DNA of 64,000 nucleotides from JAHJQQ01 sp963737555 (GTDB lineage Bacteria > Pseudomonadota > Gammaproteobacteria > Thiohalobacterales > Thiohalobacteraceae). The stretch covers positions 1 to 64,000 of the forward strand of contig CAVTTB010000002.1 in assembly GCA_963737555.1 (NCBI GenBank), in the 5' to 3' direction. Position 1 is the first letter of the stretch. The number at the start of each line of letters is the position of its first letter. The position numbers and the translations under genes are program-made. Below are positions 47,847-56,460 of the stretch, piece by piece. The notes below the pieces were generated by a model. That model saw only the letters and a program-made list of their open reading frames with translations. It made no database searches and was not told the origin of the DNA.

Positions 47847-47895
47847 GCGCGCTCCGCCGGCATTTCGAGCTGCATGCCGATATAGAAGCCCTGTA

Positions 47896-48366
47896 ATGCA
47901 AATTATCGATCTCATCACGCCAGAACGGGTCGCTTGCTGCCAGGAATCGACCAGCAAAGAACGCACGCTGGAACAGATCAGTCAGTTGCTGGCCCAGAGC
48001 ATGCCGCAGATCACGACCAACGAGGTTTTCGACAGTCTCGTTGGTCGCGAGCGTCTCGGCAGCACGGGCATGGGTCGCGGCGTGGCGATTCCGCACGGCC
48101 GTATCGATGGCTTGCAAGCGCCTGCCGGGGCGTTTATGCGCCTCAAAAACGGCGTCGATTTCGACGCCCTGGATCGTAAGCCTGTCGATCTGTTGTTCGC
48201 CCTATTGGTACCGCAGGAGGCAGCCGACGCGCATTTGCAATTGCTTGCCCAGCTGGCCCGCATGTTCAGTGACAGCAGCTTCACTCAACGCCTGCGTGCC
48301 ACCCGTAACAACCAGGAACTCTATGCGTTGTTGCAGCTTTGGGAACCCGATCGCGCCAACGCATGA
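47896..48366 (+). CDS. ptsN: Nitrogen regulatory PTS enzyme IIA (PtsN)
   Basis: 156 residues, EIIA fructose/nitrogen-type domain. The phosphorylated histidine is His67 in GRGVAIPHGRI. PtsN phosphorylation state signals nitrogen and carbon status and regulates potassium transport and other targets. Its stop overlaps the hprK start (ATGA). Confidence 0.96.
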   Translation: MQIIDLITPERVACCQESTSKERTLEQISQLLAQSMPQITTNEVFDSLVGRERLGSTGMGRGVAIPHGRIDGLQAPAGAFMRLKNGVDFDALDRKPVDLLFALLVPQEAADAHLQLLAQLARMFSDSSFTQRLRATRNNQELYALLQLWEPDRANA

Positions 48367-49310
48367 GCACACCGCTTACCGTCGATGCCCTGTTTGAAAC
48401 GCTGCAAACCCAACTGGCGTTGACCTGGGTGGCGGGTCTCGCGGGCAAACGTCGTACACTCCGTTATCTTCCCGGAGACGACAGCAACGACATTTCACTG
48501 GTCGGACACCTCAACTTCATTCACCCGCATCGTATTCAATTGATCGGGCAAACCGAGTTGAGTTACCTGGACAATCTACGCAAGAACTCACGCAAAGATA
48601 CTATCACTCAGCTGTTCAGCGACCACTCCGACTTGGTCATAGTGTGCGAAGACCAACCCGTACCGGAAGATATACGCCAGCGTGCCGACGCCACCCCACT
48701 GCCGGTACTCACCTCATCGCTGCCCAGCCAGGAGATCATCAATCACCTGCAACATTATTATGGTCATCAGTTCGCGCAGCGCATCACCCTGCATGGTGTC
48801 TTTATGGAAGTCATCGGCAGTGGCGTACTCATCACCGGCGACCCGAGTGTCGGCAAGAGCGAGCTGGCCCTGGAGCTGGTCAGCCGCGGTCATCGCTTGA
48901 TTGCTGACGACAGCCCTGAATTCTCGCGCGTTGCACCCGATGAGATCATCGGTACCTGCCCGGAATTGCTGCGCGACTTCCTCGAAGTGCGCGGTCTCGG
49001 CATCCTCAATATCCGCGCCATGTTCGGTGACAGCGCCATCAAGCAGAGTAAATACTTGCGCCTTGTCATCCATCTGGAGAAGATGGGCGAGGAACAGATC
49101 AAGGACATTGACCGCCTGCGTGGCAGCCGCCGAACCCGGGAGATCCTCGGTGTACAGGTCCCCGAGATCACCCTCCCGGTGGCGCCCGGTCGCAATTTGG
49201 CGGTGATGGTCGAAGCGGCGTCGCGTACGCATATCCTGGCACGGAAAGGGTATGATGCCTGCCAAGTGTTCATTGAGCGGCAACAAAGACAAATCGAAAA
49301 GAACGCATGA
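48363..49310 (+). CDS. hprK: HPr kinase/phosphorylase
   Basis: Bifunctional enzyme that phosphorylates HPr on Ser46 and removes it again. 315 residues from ATG 48363, overlapping ptsN. The P-loop is GDPSVGKS at residues 159-166, followed by ADDSPEFSR and the HprK signature LEVRGLGILNIRAMFG. E. coli lacks this enzyme; it occurs in many other Proteobacteria, where it controls the regulatory PTS. Its substrate HPr, with Ser46, is encoded downstream. Confidence 0.97.
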   Translation: MSTPLTVDALFETLQTQLALTWVAGLAGKRRTLRYLPGDDSNDISLVGHLNFIHPHRIQLIGQTELSYLDNLRKNSRKDTITQLFSDHSDLVIVCEDQPVPEDIRQRADATPLPVLTSSLPSQEIINHLQHYYGHQFAQRITLHGVFMEVIGSGVLITGDPSVGKSELALELVSRGHRLIADDSPEFSRVAPDEIIGTCPELLRDFLEVRGLGILNIRAMFGDSAIKQSKYLRLVIHLEKMGEEQIKDIDRLRGSRRTREILGVQVPEITLPVAPGRNLAVMVEAASRTHILARKGYDACQVFIERQQRQIEKNA

Positions 49311-49352
49311 TTCAATTCCACCTGCTCGGACAGAGTCCTGCGCGGGCTAACC

Positions 49353-49386
49353 GCCAAGGGGGAGCGTTCCGGCGCTCCCCCTTGGC
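49353..49386 (+). promoter_or_regulatory. Strong intercistronic hairpin between hprK and rapZ
   Basis: A perfect 14-bp stem (GCCAAGGGGGAGCG / CGCTCCCCCTTGGC) with a six-base loop TTCCGG fills the centre of the 115-bp hprK-rapZ gap. There is no T-run after it, so it is unlikely to be a simple terminator. It may be a processing or stabilising element, or a protein-binding RNA. Confidence 0.6.
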
Positions 49387-49425
49387 AATCCCCCATCGGT
49401 AAGGAAATGCAGGCACGTTAACGCA

Positions 49426-50283
49426 ATGAAACTGGTTATCGTCAGCGGACTATCGGGTTCCGGAAAAAGCGTGGCTTTGCACACGCTCGAAGACCTCGAT
49501 TATTACTGCATCGACAATCTGCCTCTCGGCCTGCTGGAGCCTTTCGCCCAACAGCTGCTGGATAATCCGCGGACCAGTCATGACAACGTTGCGGTCGGCA
49601 TCGATGCGCGCAGTCTGTCCGATGAGCTGCAACACTTCCCACGAATACTCAAACAGCTGCGCGACCGCGGCATTCACACCGAAATTCTTTATCTGCAGGC
49701 CGACGATGGCACGCTGCTCAAACGCTTCAGTGAGACGCGTCGCAAGCATCCGCTCGGCAAGGGCAACGTACCGCTGGCCGATGCGATTCGTCAGGAACGC
49801 ACCCTGCTGCAGCCGATCTCGACCGATGCCTCGTTGCATATCGATACCACCCACACCAATGTGCATCAACTGCGCGATCTGGTGCAGGAACGGGTTGGCG
49901 CCAAAACCGCAGGTACGCTGTCACTGCTGTTCAAATCATTCGGCTTCAAACACGGTGTACCCGAAGATGCCGACTTCGTCTTCGACGTGCGCTGTCTGCC
50001 GAATCCGCATTGGGAGCCGCGCCTACGCCCGCAGACGGGACTCGATGCGGATGTCGCGGAATATCTCAGCGCGCAACCGCTGGTCGACGAGATGTTTGAC
50101 GAACTTCAGCAGTTTCTCACCACCTGGATACCGCGCTTCGAAAGCGAAAACCGCAGCTATCTGACAGTGGCTCTCGGCTGTACCGGCGGCCAACATCGCT
50201 CCGTGTACCTCGCCCAACGCCTCGGTGAACATTTCAAGGCCCGCTATCCCTCCGTGCTGGTACGGCATCGGGAGCTGTCATGA
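49426..50283 (+). CDS. rapZ: RNase adapter / nucleotide-binding protein RapZ
   Basis: 285 residues. The P-loop GLSGSGKS is at residues 8-15. Conserved features include the DDGTLLKRFSETRRKHPL segment and the C-terminal RNA-binding/allosteric region with GCTGGQHRSV. In E. coli RapZ presents the small RNA GlmZ to RNase E and senses glucosamine-6-phosphate. Here it lies among PTS genes, a common arrangement. It overlaps the next gene by ATGA. Confidence 0.96.
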   Translation: MKLVIVSGLSGSGKSVALHTLEDLDYYCIDNLPLGLLEPFAQQLLDNPRTSHDNVAVGIDARSLSDELQHFPRILKQLRDRGIHTEILYLQADDGTLLKRFSETRRKHPLGKGNVPLADAIRQERTLLQPISTDASLHIDTTHTNVHQLRDLVQERVGAKTAGTLSLLFKSFGFKHGVPEDADFVFDVRCLPNPHWEPRLRPQTGLDADVAEYLSAQPLVDEMFDELQQFLTTWIPRFESENRSYLTVALGCTGGQHRSVYLAQRLGEHFKARYPSVLVRHRELS

Positions 50284-50681
50284 GCGTCGGTCTTCTCATC
50301 GTCAGCCACGGCAAACTCGGCGACTATCTACTCGAAACCGCCAGCCGCATGCTGGGTGTCTGCCCGTTGGCCAGCGCCACGCTCTCGATGTCGTTCGACT
50401 GCGACACCGAGTCGATGACGACACGCGCCGCCGAATTGATCGAACAACTCGACAGCGGTGGCGGGGTACTGATCCTTACCGACATGTACGGCTCCACCCC
50501 AAGCAACATCGTCAGCCGCTTGCAGGGACGATATAAGGTGCAGATCGTCTCCGGCGTGAGCCTGCCCATGTTGATCCGCGTCCTGAACTACCCACGCCTG
50601 AGCTTGGATGAGCTGGCCCATAAGGCACACAGCGGCGGACGCGACGGCGTCGTGTTATACCAAACTCCACCGGAAAAATGA
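50280..50681 (+). CDS. Mannose-type PTS enzyme IIA component
   Basis: 133-residue EIIA-Man domain with phospho-acceptor His10 (LLIVSHGKLG) and the GGGVLILTDMYGSTPSNIV segment. No mannose-type EIIB, EIIC or EIID is nearby, so it probably acts in regulation and not sugar uptake. The gene overlaps rapZ (ATGA) and is one base from HPr. Confidence 0.93.
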   Translation: MSVGLLIVSHGKLGDYLLETASRMLGVCPLASATLSMSFDCDTESMTTRAAELIEQLDSGGGVLILTDMYGSTPSNIVSRLQGRYKVQIVSGVSLPMLIRVLNYPRLSLDELAHKAHSGGRDGVVLYQTPPEK

Positions 50682-50682
50682 G

Positions 50683-50952
50683 ATGCAGCAGAAAGACATC
50701 ACCATTATCAATAAACTCGGATTACATGCGCGCGCGGCCGCTAAATTCGTCACCCTGGCCTCGCAGTTCGAGAGCAGCATCGAGGTGGCGCGCAATACGC
50801 AGAAGGTCAATGGCAAAAGCATCATGGGGGTGATGATGCTGGCTGCCTCGAAGGGCACCAGCCTGACCATCAGCGCCGATGGTCCCGATGAAGATGTCGC
50901 TTTGGCGCAGATCGAGGCGTTGATTCAGGATCGTTTCCAAGAGGCGGAGTAA
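50683..50952 (+). CDS. ptsH: Phosphocarrier protein HPr
   Basis: 89 residues. Catalytic His15 in NKLGLHARAAAKF accepts phosphate from enzyme I. Regulatory Ser46 in VNGKSIMGVMML is the target of HPr kinase, whose gene is 1.4 kb upstream. Conserved GTSLTISADGPDED follows. A 211-base gap containing a palindromic repeat separates it from ptsI. Confidence 0.97.
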   Translation: MQQKDITIINKLGLHARAAAKFVTLASQFESSIEVARNTQKVNGKSIMGVMMLAASKGTSLTISADGPDEDVALAQIEALIQDRFQEAE

Positions 50953-50964
50953 GGCGTAGTATCT

Positions 50965-51122
50965 GTAGCCTGGATGGAGCAACGCGACAAAAGCGCGAAG
51001 CGCGTTGAACGCCCGCAGGGCGGCCCGAAGGGCGAGCGAAGCGAGTAAATCCGGGGAGTGACGGATTCATCCACCCGGATTCCGGCCCCCAGCAGACAAG
51101 GGGGCCTGCATCCGGGCTACGC
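50965..51122. repeat. Extragenic palindromic repeat, GTAGCC(T/C)GGATG family
   Basis: Outer arms GTAGCCTGGATG (50965-50976) and CATCCGGGCTAC (51109-51120) pair with one mismatch. Inner arms AATCCGGG and CCCGGATT nest inside. Such repeats are common between genes in many Proteobacteria. It lies between ptsH and ptsI. Confidence 0.75.
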
Positions 51123-51163
51123 AACTTGTTCGAGACGCCGCACAGGAGGCTCGGAAGACCACC

Positions 51164-52900
51164 ATGACTGTCCAGCTCACCGGCATCGGCGTCTCGCGAG
51201 GCATTGCCATTGGCAAGGCCCATCTGCTCCAGCGCGGCGAAATCGAGGTGCTGGAATACACCATTCCCGCGCACCTGCTCGACGACGAGATCAGCCGCTT
51301 CCGCCGCGCACTGGAAGTTGCGCGCGGCCAGTTGAACGCCATTCGTGGTCGCATCCCGCCCAATACCCGCGCCGACATCGTCGACTTCATCGACACGCAC
51401 ATCCTGATGCTCGAAGATTCGACGCTGACCATCGCCCCCGAGCACCTCATCCTGTCCCGCCGCTGCAACGCCGAGTGGGCCTTGAAACTGCAGCGCGATG
51501 CGCTGGTGCAGGTGTTCGAGGCCATGGACGATGCCTACCTGCGCATGCGCAAGGACGACGTCGATCATGTCGTCACCCGCATTCTGCGCATCCTGCTCAG
51601 CCGCCAGCACGAGGCGGAGGAACACAATGAGGTTCGCCTCACCGGCAGTATTCTACTCGCGGATGATCTGACGCCCGCCGACGCGGTACTCATGCAGCAT
51701 CAGGGCATCGCCGCCTTCGTTACCGAATACGGCGGCCCGCTCTCGCACACTGCCATCATTGCACGCAGCCTGCGCCTCCCGGCCGTGGTCGGCGTGCGCA
51801 ACATCCGACGCTTTATTCGCGACGACGAACTCATCATCGTCGATGGCCAACGCGGCGTGATCATCGCCGGCGCCGACGAACGCACGCTCGATTATTACCG
51901 CGGCTTGCAGGAGGATGAACTGCGTCAGCAACGTGCGCTGCAACAACTGCGCGGCGCACCCGCCATCACCCGCGACGGTCTGCACATCGACCTGCAGGCG
52001 AATATCGAAATGCTCGACGACGTTGCCGACGTCGTCGCCGCCGGCGCGGATGGCGTCGGCCTGTATCGCACCGAATTTCTCTACATGAATCGCGAGGACA
52101 CACCCGGCGAAGCGGAACAGCTGGAGCGGTACGCGGAAGTGGTCCGCGCCCTCGATGGTCTGCCGCTGACCATCCGCACCCTGGACCTTGGCGCCGACAA
52201 GCAAGTCGACAGCGGCCACACCAGTCGCCAATGCACCAACCCGGCCTTGGGCCTGCGTGCCGTGCGATTGTGCCTGCGCAACCTGAATCTGTTCCGCCCG
52301 CAGTTACGCGCCATCCTGCGCGCCTCGGCGCTCGGCCCGACCCGGCTGATGGTGCCGATGCTGTCCAACAGTCAGGAACTGATGCAGGTGCTGGAGCTGA
52401 TCGCCGAGACTCGCCGCGATTTGGATCGTGAGGGCCTGGCCTACGATGCCGAGATGCCTATCGGCGGCATGATCGAAGTCCCCGCCGCCGCGCTGACGGC
52501 AGATTTTTTCGCCGCGCACCTGGATTTTCTGTCCATCGGCACCAACGACCTGATTCAGTACACGCTGGCCATCGACCGTATCGACGATGAGGTGAACTAC
52601 CTCTACGACCCGCTGCATCCCGCCGTACTGGCGCTGATCCATCGCGTCATCGAGGCCGGCGCCAACGCCGGCATCCCGGTATCGATGTGCGGCGAAATGG
52701 CCGGCGATCCGCAATACACCCGCTTGCTGCTCGGGCTGGGCCTGCGTGACTTCAGCATGCTGCCGTCAACGCTGCTGGAAGTGAAAAGCATCATCACCGG
52801 CAGCGACTCCCGGCAGTTGCGCCCGCTCACCGAAGAATTGCTGCTGGAATTCGAACCCGGGCGCATCCGCGCACTGCTCGCGAAGATCGCGGAAATCTAA
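51164..52900 (+). CDS. ptsI: PTS enzyme I (phosphoenolpyruvate-protein phosphotransferase)
   Basis: Transfers phosphate from phosphoenolpyruvate to HPr. 578 residues. Phospho-acceptor His195 in GGPLSHTAIIARSL. PEP-binding domain motifs include DGVGLYRTEFLYMNR, ALGLRAVR, GGMIEVPAAAL, SIGTNDLIQYTLAIDR and the active-site cysteine in PVSMCGEMAGDP. Complete and of normal length. Followed by mgtE after 248 bases. Confidence 0.97.
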   Translation: MTVQLTGIGVSRGIAIGKAHLLQRGEIEVLEYTIPAHLLDDEISRFRRALEVARGQLNAIRGRIPPNTRADIVDFIDTHILMLEDSTLTIAPEHLILSRRCNAEWALKLQRDALVQVFEAMDDAYLRMRKDDVDHVVTRILRILLSRQHEAEEHNEVRLTGSILLADDLTPADAVLMQHQGIAAFVTEYGGPLSHTAIIARSLRLPAVVGVRNIRRFIRDDELIIVDGQRGVIIAGADERTLDYYRGLQEDELRQQRALQQLRGAPAITRDGLHIDLQANIEMLDDVADVVAAGADGVGLYRTEFLYMNREDTPGEAEQLERYAEVVRALDGLPLTIRTLDLGADKQVDSGHTSRQCTNPALGLRAVRLCLRNLNLFRPQLRAILRASALGPTRLMVPMLSNSQELMQVLELIAETRRDLDREGLAYDAEMPIGGMIEVPAAALTADFFAAHLDFLSIGTNDLIQYTLAIDRIDDEVNYLYDPLHPAVLALIHRVIEAGANAGIPVSMCGEMAGDPQYTRLLLGLGLRDFSMLPSTLLEVKSIITGSDSRQLRPLTEELLLEFEPGRIRALLAKIAEI

Positions 52901-52916
52901 TGCGCAGCTGCCGCTT

Positions 52917-53019
52917 GTAGGAGCGGCCAGAAGGCGAGACGCTTGCGTCGAGAGGCCGCCCTAGGATATGGCCGCGATGGTTCCCGGAAATCCATCACGG
53001 GCGCAGCCCGCTGCTACGA
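52917..53019. repeat. REP-like palindromic element between ptsI and mgtE
   Basis: GTAGGAGCGGCC at 52917 and GCCCGCTGCTAC near 53006-53017 are partly complementary, with internal palindromes GACGCTTGCGTC and GCGGCC/GGCCGC. This resembles REP sequences of Pseudomonas and relatives. The remaining 130 bases before mgtE show no magnesium riboswitch that I can recognise. Confidence 0.55.
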
Positions 53020-53148
53020 CCCGGTTTTCGCTCTCGTTCACCTGCGTCACGCATTTGTAACCAATCCCCGCTTTCGAGCGCCCCTGCCGTCCTGATACAC
53101 TGAGTCCGTTCAGCGCCGCGTGTTGCAACGCCACACCGAGGACGGCTC

Positions 53149-54510
53149 ATGGCCGACATCAACACCGAACAGCCCAGCACCCAAAACCGCCTGGAGATGC
53201 TCTCCGAGGCGTTGGCTTCGGGTGCGGCCGGCCGGGTGCGGCGTCTGGTGCACAACCTGCACCCGGCGGAAATCGGCGACCTGCTGGAATCGTTGCCGCA
53301 GGGTCCGCGCGTCATCCTCTGGGAACTGGTCGACCCGGAAGACCGCGGCGAAGTGCTGCTGCACGTGAACGATGCGGTACGCGCCGGCCTGATCAAAGAG
53401 ATGGAGCCCGGTGAATTGGTCGCCATGACCGAAGGTCTGGACACCGACGACCTCGCCGATCTGCTCGCCGACCTGCCGGGCGCGGTGATTCACGAAGTCC
53501 TGCGCGCCACCGACCTGCAGAACCGGCATCGCCTCGAATCGGTACTGTCATTCCCCGAGGATACCGCCGGCGGCATGATGAATGTCGACGCCATCACGGT
53601 GCGCGCCGACGTGTCGCTGGACGTGGTCTTGCGCTACCTGCGCCTGCGCGGGGAAATCCCGGACCTCACCGACAGCCTGGTGGTGGTCAATCGCTACGAT
53701 AAATATCTCGGCATGCTGCCGCTCACCACCTTGCTCACCAGCGACCCGGACATCACCGTGGCCGAGGTGATGGATCGTGAGATCGAAGGCATCCGCGCCG
53801 ACCTCATCGACGTCGAGGTCGCCAAGATCTTCCAGGACCGCGACTTGATCTCTGCGCCGGTGGTCGACACCAACGGCAAACTGCTCGGCCGCATCACCAT
53901 CGACGACGTCGTCGACGTTATCCGCGACGATGCCGACCACTCGCTGATGAGCATGGCCGGTCTGGACGAAGAAGACGACATCTTCGCGCCGGTCATACCC
54001 AGCGCCGCGCGTCGCGCGGTGTGGTTGGGCATCAATCTGATCACGGCGTTCCTCGCCTCCTGGGTCATCAGCCTGTTCGATGCCACACTGGAAAAAGTCG
54101 TCGCACTCGCCGTGCTCATGCCCATCGTCGCCAGCATGGGCGGCATCGCCGGCAGTCAGACACTCACCTTGGTTATCCGCGGTATGGCGCTCGGCAAGAT
54201 CGGCAAAACCAACGCGCGCTGGTTGATGTTCAAGGAACTCGCCGTGGGCGGGCTGAATGGCGTGTTGTGGTCGCTCGTTGTCGCGTTGATCGCCATGGCC
54301 TGGTTCCAGAACACCGAGATCGGCCTCATCATCGGCGCCGCACTGATCATCAACCTGGTCTGCGCCGCGCTCGCAGGATTCACCATCCCACTGATGCTGA
54401 ATCGCTTCGGCATCGACCCGGCGCTGGCTGGCTCAGTGCTCATGACCACGGTCACCGATGTGGTCGGCTTCATGGCGTTTCTGGGCTTGGGAACTTTGTT
54501 CCTGCTATAA
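53149..54510 (+). CDS. mgtE: Magnesium transporter MgtE
   Basis: Magnesium-selective channel, 453 residues. The cytoplasmic N domain (ALASGAAGRVRRLVHNLHPAE) is followed by two CBS domains (from AGGMMNVDAITVRADVSLD and AEVMDREIEGIRADLID) that sense magnesium, then five membrane helices with MPIVASMGGIAGSQTLTLVIRG (in part), the family's pore motif. The C-terminal helices end GFMAFLGLGTLFLL. It may share a transcript with the PTS genes, though a repeat lies between. Confidence 0.96.
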   Translation: MADINTEQPSTQNRLEMLSEALASGAAGRVRRLVHNLHPAEIGDLLESLPQGPRVILWELVDPEDRGEVLLHVNDAVRAGLIKEMEPGELVAMTEGLDTDDLADLLADLPGAVIHEVLRATDLQNRHRLESVLSFPEDTAGGMMNVDAITVRADVSLDVVLRYLRLRGEIPDLTDSLVVVNRYDKYLGMLPLTTLLTSDPDITVAEVMDREIEGIRADLIDVEVAKIFQDRDLISAPVVDTNGKLLGRITIDDVVDVIRDDADHSLMSMAGLDEEDDIFAPVIPSAARRAVWLGINLITAFLASWVISLFDATLEKVVALAVLMPIVASMGGIAGSQTLTLVIRGMALGKIGKTNARWLMFKELAVGGLNGVLWSLVVALIAMAWFQNTEIGLIIGAALIINLVCAALAGFTIPLMLNRFGIDPALAGSVLMTTVTDVVGFMAFLGLGTLFLL

Positions 54511-54616
54511 CACTCTTCTAAATGCGAGTTACGTCGCACACACGATCGACCTGCCGCTTGTATTCGCCCTGCGCTTACCGCACCCTTGCCGTAGAAAATT
54601 ATCTTAGCCGTAGTGG

Positions 54617-55111
54617 ATGGCCATCATGCTCATATCCCGTCTTACCCTTGTTTGTATGCTGTTCTTCGTTGGCGCAACCGCGCATGCTGCACCCCCTATG
54701 AATACGGCCGCGCTCGCAACCATCGACCGCGCCACCCTGGATGCCACACAGCGTGGTGACATACTTGGCCTTGAACCCTATCTGGCCCCGAACTTCCAGG
54801 CATCTATCAAAGTACCAACCGACCAGGGACGCTTTGAAACGCTGTTGTTCAATCGCGAGGAATTTTTGCTGTATGCCTGGCATGCCCTCAGCGTCGCGCA
54901 AGATTACCAAGCGCGTACGCAGACAGCGGATTATAAAATCGCACAGGACGGGCGCACCGCCGTCGGCCAGAGCACCCTCGATGAAAGCGTGCGCTGGCAA
55001 AACCAGTCGCTACGTTATACGACGCAGCGCACGACACACTATCGCCCAGGTCAGAACCAGATACAGATTACGCTGCTGGAAGTGCAGGTCTTGAAGTGGG
55101 ATCAACCCTGA
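54617..55111 (+). CDS. Predicted secreted protein of unknown function (NTF2-like?)
   Basis: 164 residues. A signal peptide (LTLVCMLFFVGATAHA) is followed by a domain with DATQRGDILGLEPYLAPNF, a pattern seen at the start of SnoaL/DUF4440 (NTF2-like) proteins, and strand-rich C-terminal segments (QNQIQITLLEVQVLKW). I cannot name a function. A second possible start is ATG 54626. It precedes the c'-type cytochrome gene by 55 bases and may be co-transcribed with it. Confidence 0.7.
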   Translation: MAIMLISRLTLVCMLFFVGATAHAAPPMNTAALATIDRATLDATQRGDILGLEPYLAPNFQASIKVPTDQGRFETLLFNREEFLLYAWHALSVAQDYQARTQTADYKIAQDGRTAVGQSTLDESVRWQNQSLRYTTQRTTHYRPGQNQIQITLLEVQVLKWDQP

Positions 55112-55166
55112 CTTCCAGCTCCACCGATAGCACGGCCATCAGCAGGCATATGCGGAGGAAAACACC

Positions 55167-55610
55167 ATGTCGTTACGCCACATCCTGGTTGTTATTGCCT
55201 GCGGAATTTTCATTCCCGCACAGGCGGCAGAACCCACAGCACCGGCCGACACACGGCTCCTGGCCGAAATGCCCGCCGCCGCACAAGCCCTCATGCGTCA
55301 GGACATGCTGAGTCATCTGGCCGCACTGAATGCCATCGTCGCCGCACTCGGCAGTGGCGATCTGAACGCCGCCGCTGATACGGCAGAACAACAACTCGGA
55401 CGTGCCACGATGGGTCGACATCAAGGAACCGGTATGGGTCCGGGACGGTTTATGCCCATGGAAATGCGCGATATCGGCTGGCGCCTGCACGATGCCGCCG
55501 ATGCCTTCGCCGCGGTCGCGCGCAAGGGCGATGCACAGAAGGCGTTTGCCGCACTGGAGCCGATCACGTCGAGTTGCGTGGCCTGCCACGCGGTCTATCG
55601 AACGCGCTGA
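55167..55610 (+). CDS. Cytochrome c'-like periplasmic haem protein
   Basis: 147 residues with a signal peptide (ILVVIACGIFIPAQA). A helical domain ends with the haem attachment motif C137-V-A-C140-H141 close to the C-terminus, the arrangement of cytochromes c' and c-556. Members bind nitric oxide or carry electrons; the axial ligand cannot be judged here. The last ~45 bases and the sequence after the stop are duplicated 270 bases downstream. Confidence 0.8.
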   Translation: MSLRHILVVIACGIFIPAQAAEPTAPADTRLLAEMPAAAQALMRQDMLSHLAALNAIVAALGSGDLNAAADTAEQQLGRATMGRHQGTGMGPGRFMPMEMRDIGWRLHDAADAFAAVARKGDAQKAFAALEPITSSCVACHAVYRTR

Positions 55611-55632
55611 TCCAGAATCCGTTACGGACTCT

Positions 55633-55722
55633 CTGGGGAACTCGGATTTTCTGAGGAACTCGGACCTTCTGGAGAAATCGGGCCTTCTGTGGAACTCGGA
55701 CTTTCCGTGGGATTCACGTTTT
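55633..55722. repeat. Five 18-bp tandem repeats downstream of the cytochrome gene
   Basis: Five units of 18 bases start at 55633, 55651, 55669, 55687 and 55705, with a common core (C)TGNGGAACTCGGANNTT. The last unit is more divergent. Two further units (55903-55938) lie in the downstream duplicate. The period is a multiple of three, and on the minus strand the second array encodes the tail of the CZB protein. Confidence 0.85.
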
Positions 55723-55830
55723 CGAGCGTGGTTTAGCAAATGGCGGCGTTTTGACAACCGCTAGCTTAGTAATAGGCAAACATGACGACCACGACAGCCA
55801 GCGCGATCCTGGACGATGCAGCACAGGTAT

Positions 55831-55880
55831 TCATCACGACGAATTGACTAGCCTGCCACGCGGTCTATCGCACGCGCTGA
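55831..55880 (+). pseudogene. Duplicated remnant of the cytochrome 3' end
   Basis: This stretch matches 55563-55610 over 48 bases in register, including the haem-site region, but the first Cys codon is replaced so that CVACH becomes stop-Leu-Ala-Cys-His. The homology continues past the stop into the tandem-repeat region. It is a decayed partial copy of the cytochrome gene. Confidence 0.7.
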
Positions 55881-55891
55881 TCCAAAATCCG

Positions 55892-56329
55892 TTACGGACT
55901 TTCTGAGGAACTCGGACTTTCCGGGGAATTCACATTTTCGAGCGTATAGATAATCTTGCTTTTGAAGTTATCCAACTCTTGACGAAATTGCAGCAGATTA
56001 TTCCGGAAAGTGTCGTAATCCGGTTCCGGCGCAGACCCGGTCGCCTTGATTTTCTGACAGACTTCCCGTGCGCTGTCGTGCATAGCCTTGTGCAACTCGC
56101 CGATTTTTTTGAAGGCCGGCAATACGCCGACATAAGCATCGCCCATGCCATAGAACCAGACGCCGAAGGCGCAGTGATGGCATGCGTCCTTGGCCATGAC
56201 AGAGTCAGGCAACGGTAACCGGCACAGCAGCCTGCGCACCAAATCGTCGTACCATTTGGTGTGATTCAACAAGGCCTCTTCGACGATGCTTAATATTTTC
56301 TCAAATTCCTTGGCCGAAACATTCTGCAA
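55892..56329 (-). CDS. Stand-alone chemoreceptor zinc-binding (CZB) domain protein
   Basis: 145 residues. The chosen start is TTG 56329 because AAAGGAG lies seven bases upstream; a GTG at 56356 would add nine residues containing the ribosome site. The zinc-binding pattern is HTKWYDD, then C-A-F-G-V-W, then H-K-A-M-H (one His, one Cys, two His), the 3His/Cys signature of CZB domains. CZB domains usually control chemoreceptors or diguanylate cyclases; here the domain stands alone, 0.7 kb from a GGDEF-EAL gene. The last dozen residues (SPESPSSSESP) are encoded by the 18-bp repeat and are probably disordered. Confidence 0.82.
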   Translation of the reverse strand: MQNVSAKEFEKILSIVEEALLNHTKWYDDLVRRLLCRLPLPDSVMAKDACHHCAFGVWFYGMGDAYVGVLPAFKKIGELHKAMHDSAREVCQKIKATGSAPEPDYDTFRNNLLQFRQELDNFKSKIIYTLENVNSPESPSSSESP

Positions 56330-56460
56330 GACTTTTCTCCTTTGGAAACTCAGCACGAATCCTGGGCAAAGAGTAATTTTCGTGGATATTTAGCGTCAAT
56401 CAGTCGCTGGCCCGAATGCATGCAGAACATACACGCTGTCAGCAAACTTGGCGATAGCCT

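Noticed and set aside
52901..53148. Magnesium riboswitch before mgtE
   Set aside because: The gap is occupied mostly by a REP-like palindrome; no M-box or mgtA-type leader pattern was seen.
55402..55764. 120-codon alternative frame overlapping the cytochrome gene and the tandem repeats
   Set aside because: It is out of frame with the haem protein and owes its length to the in-phase 18-bp repeats; no start signal.
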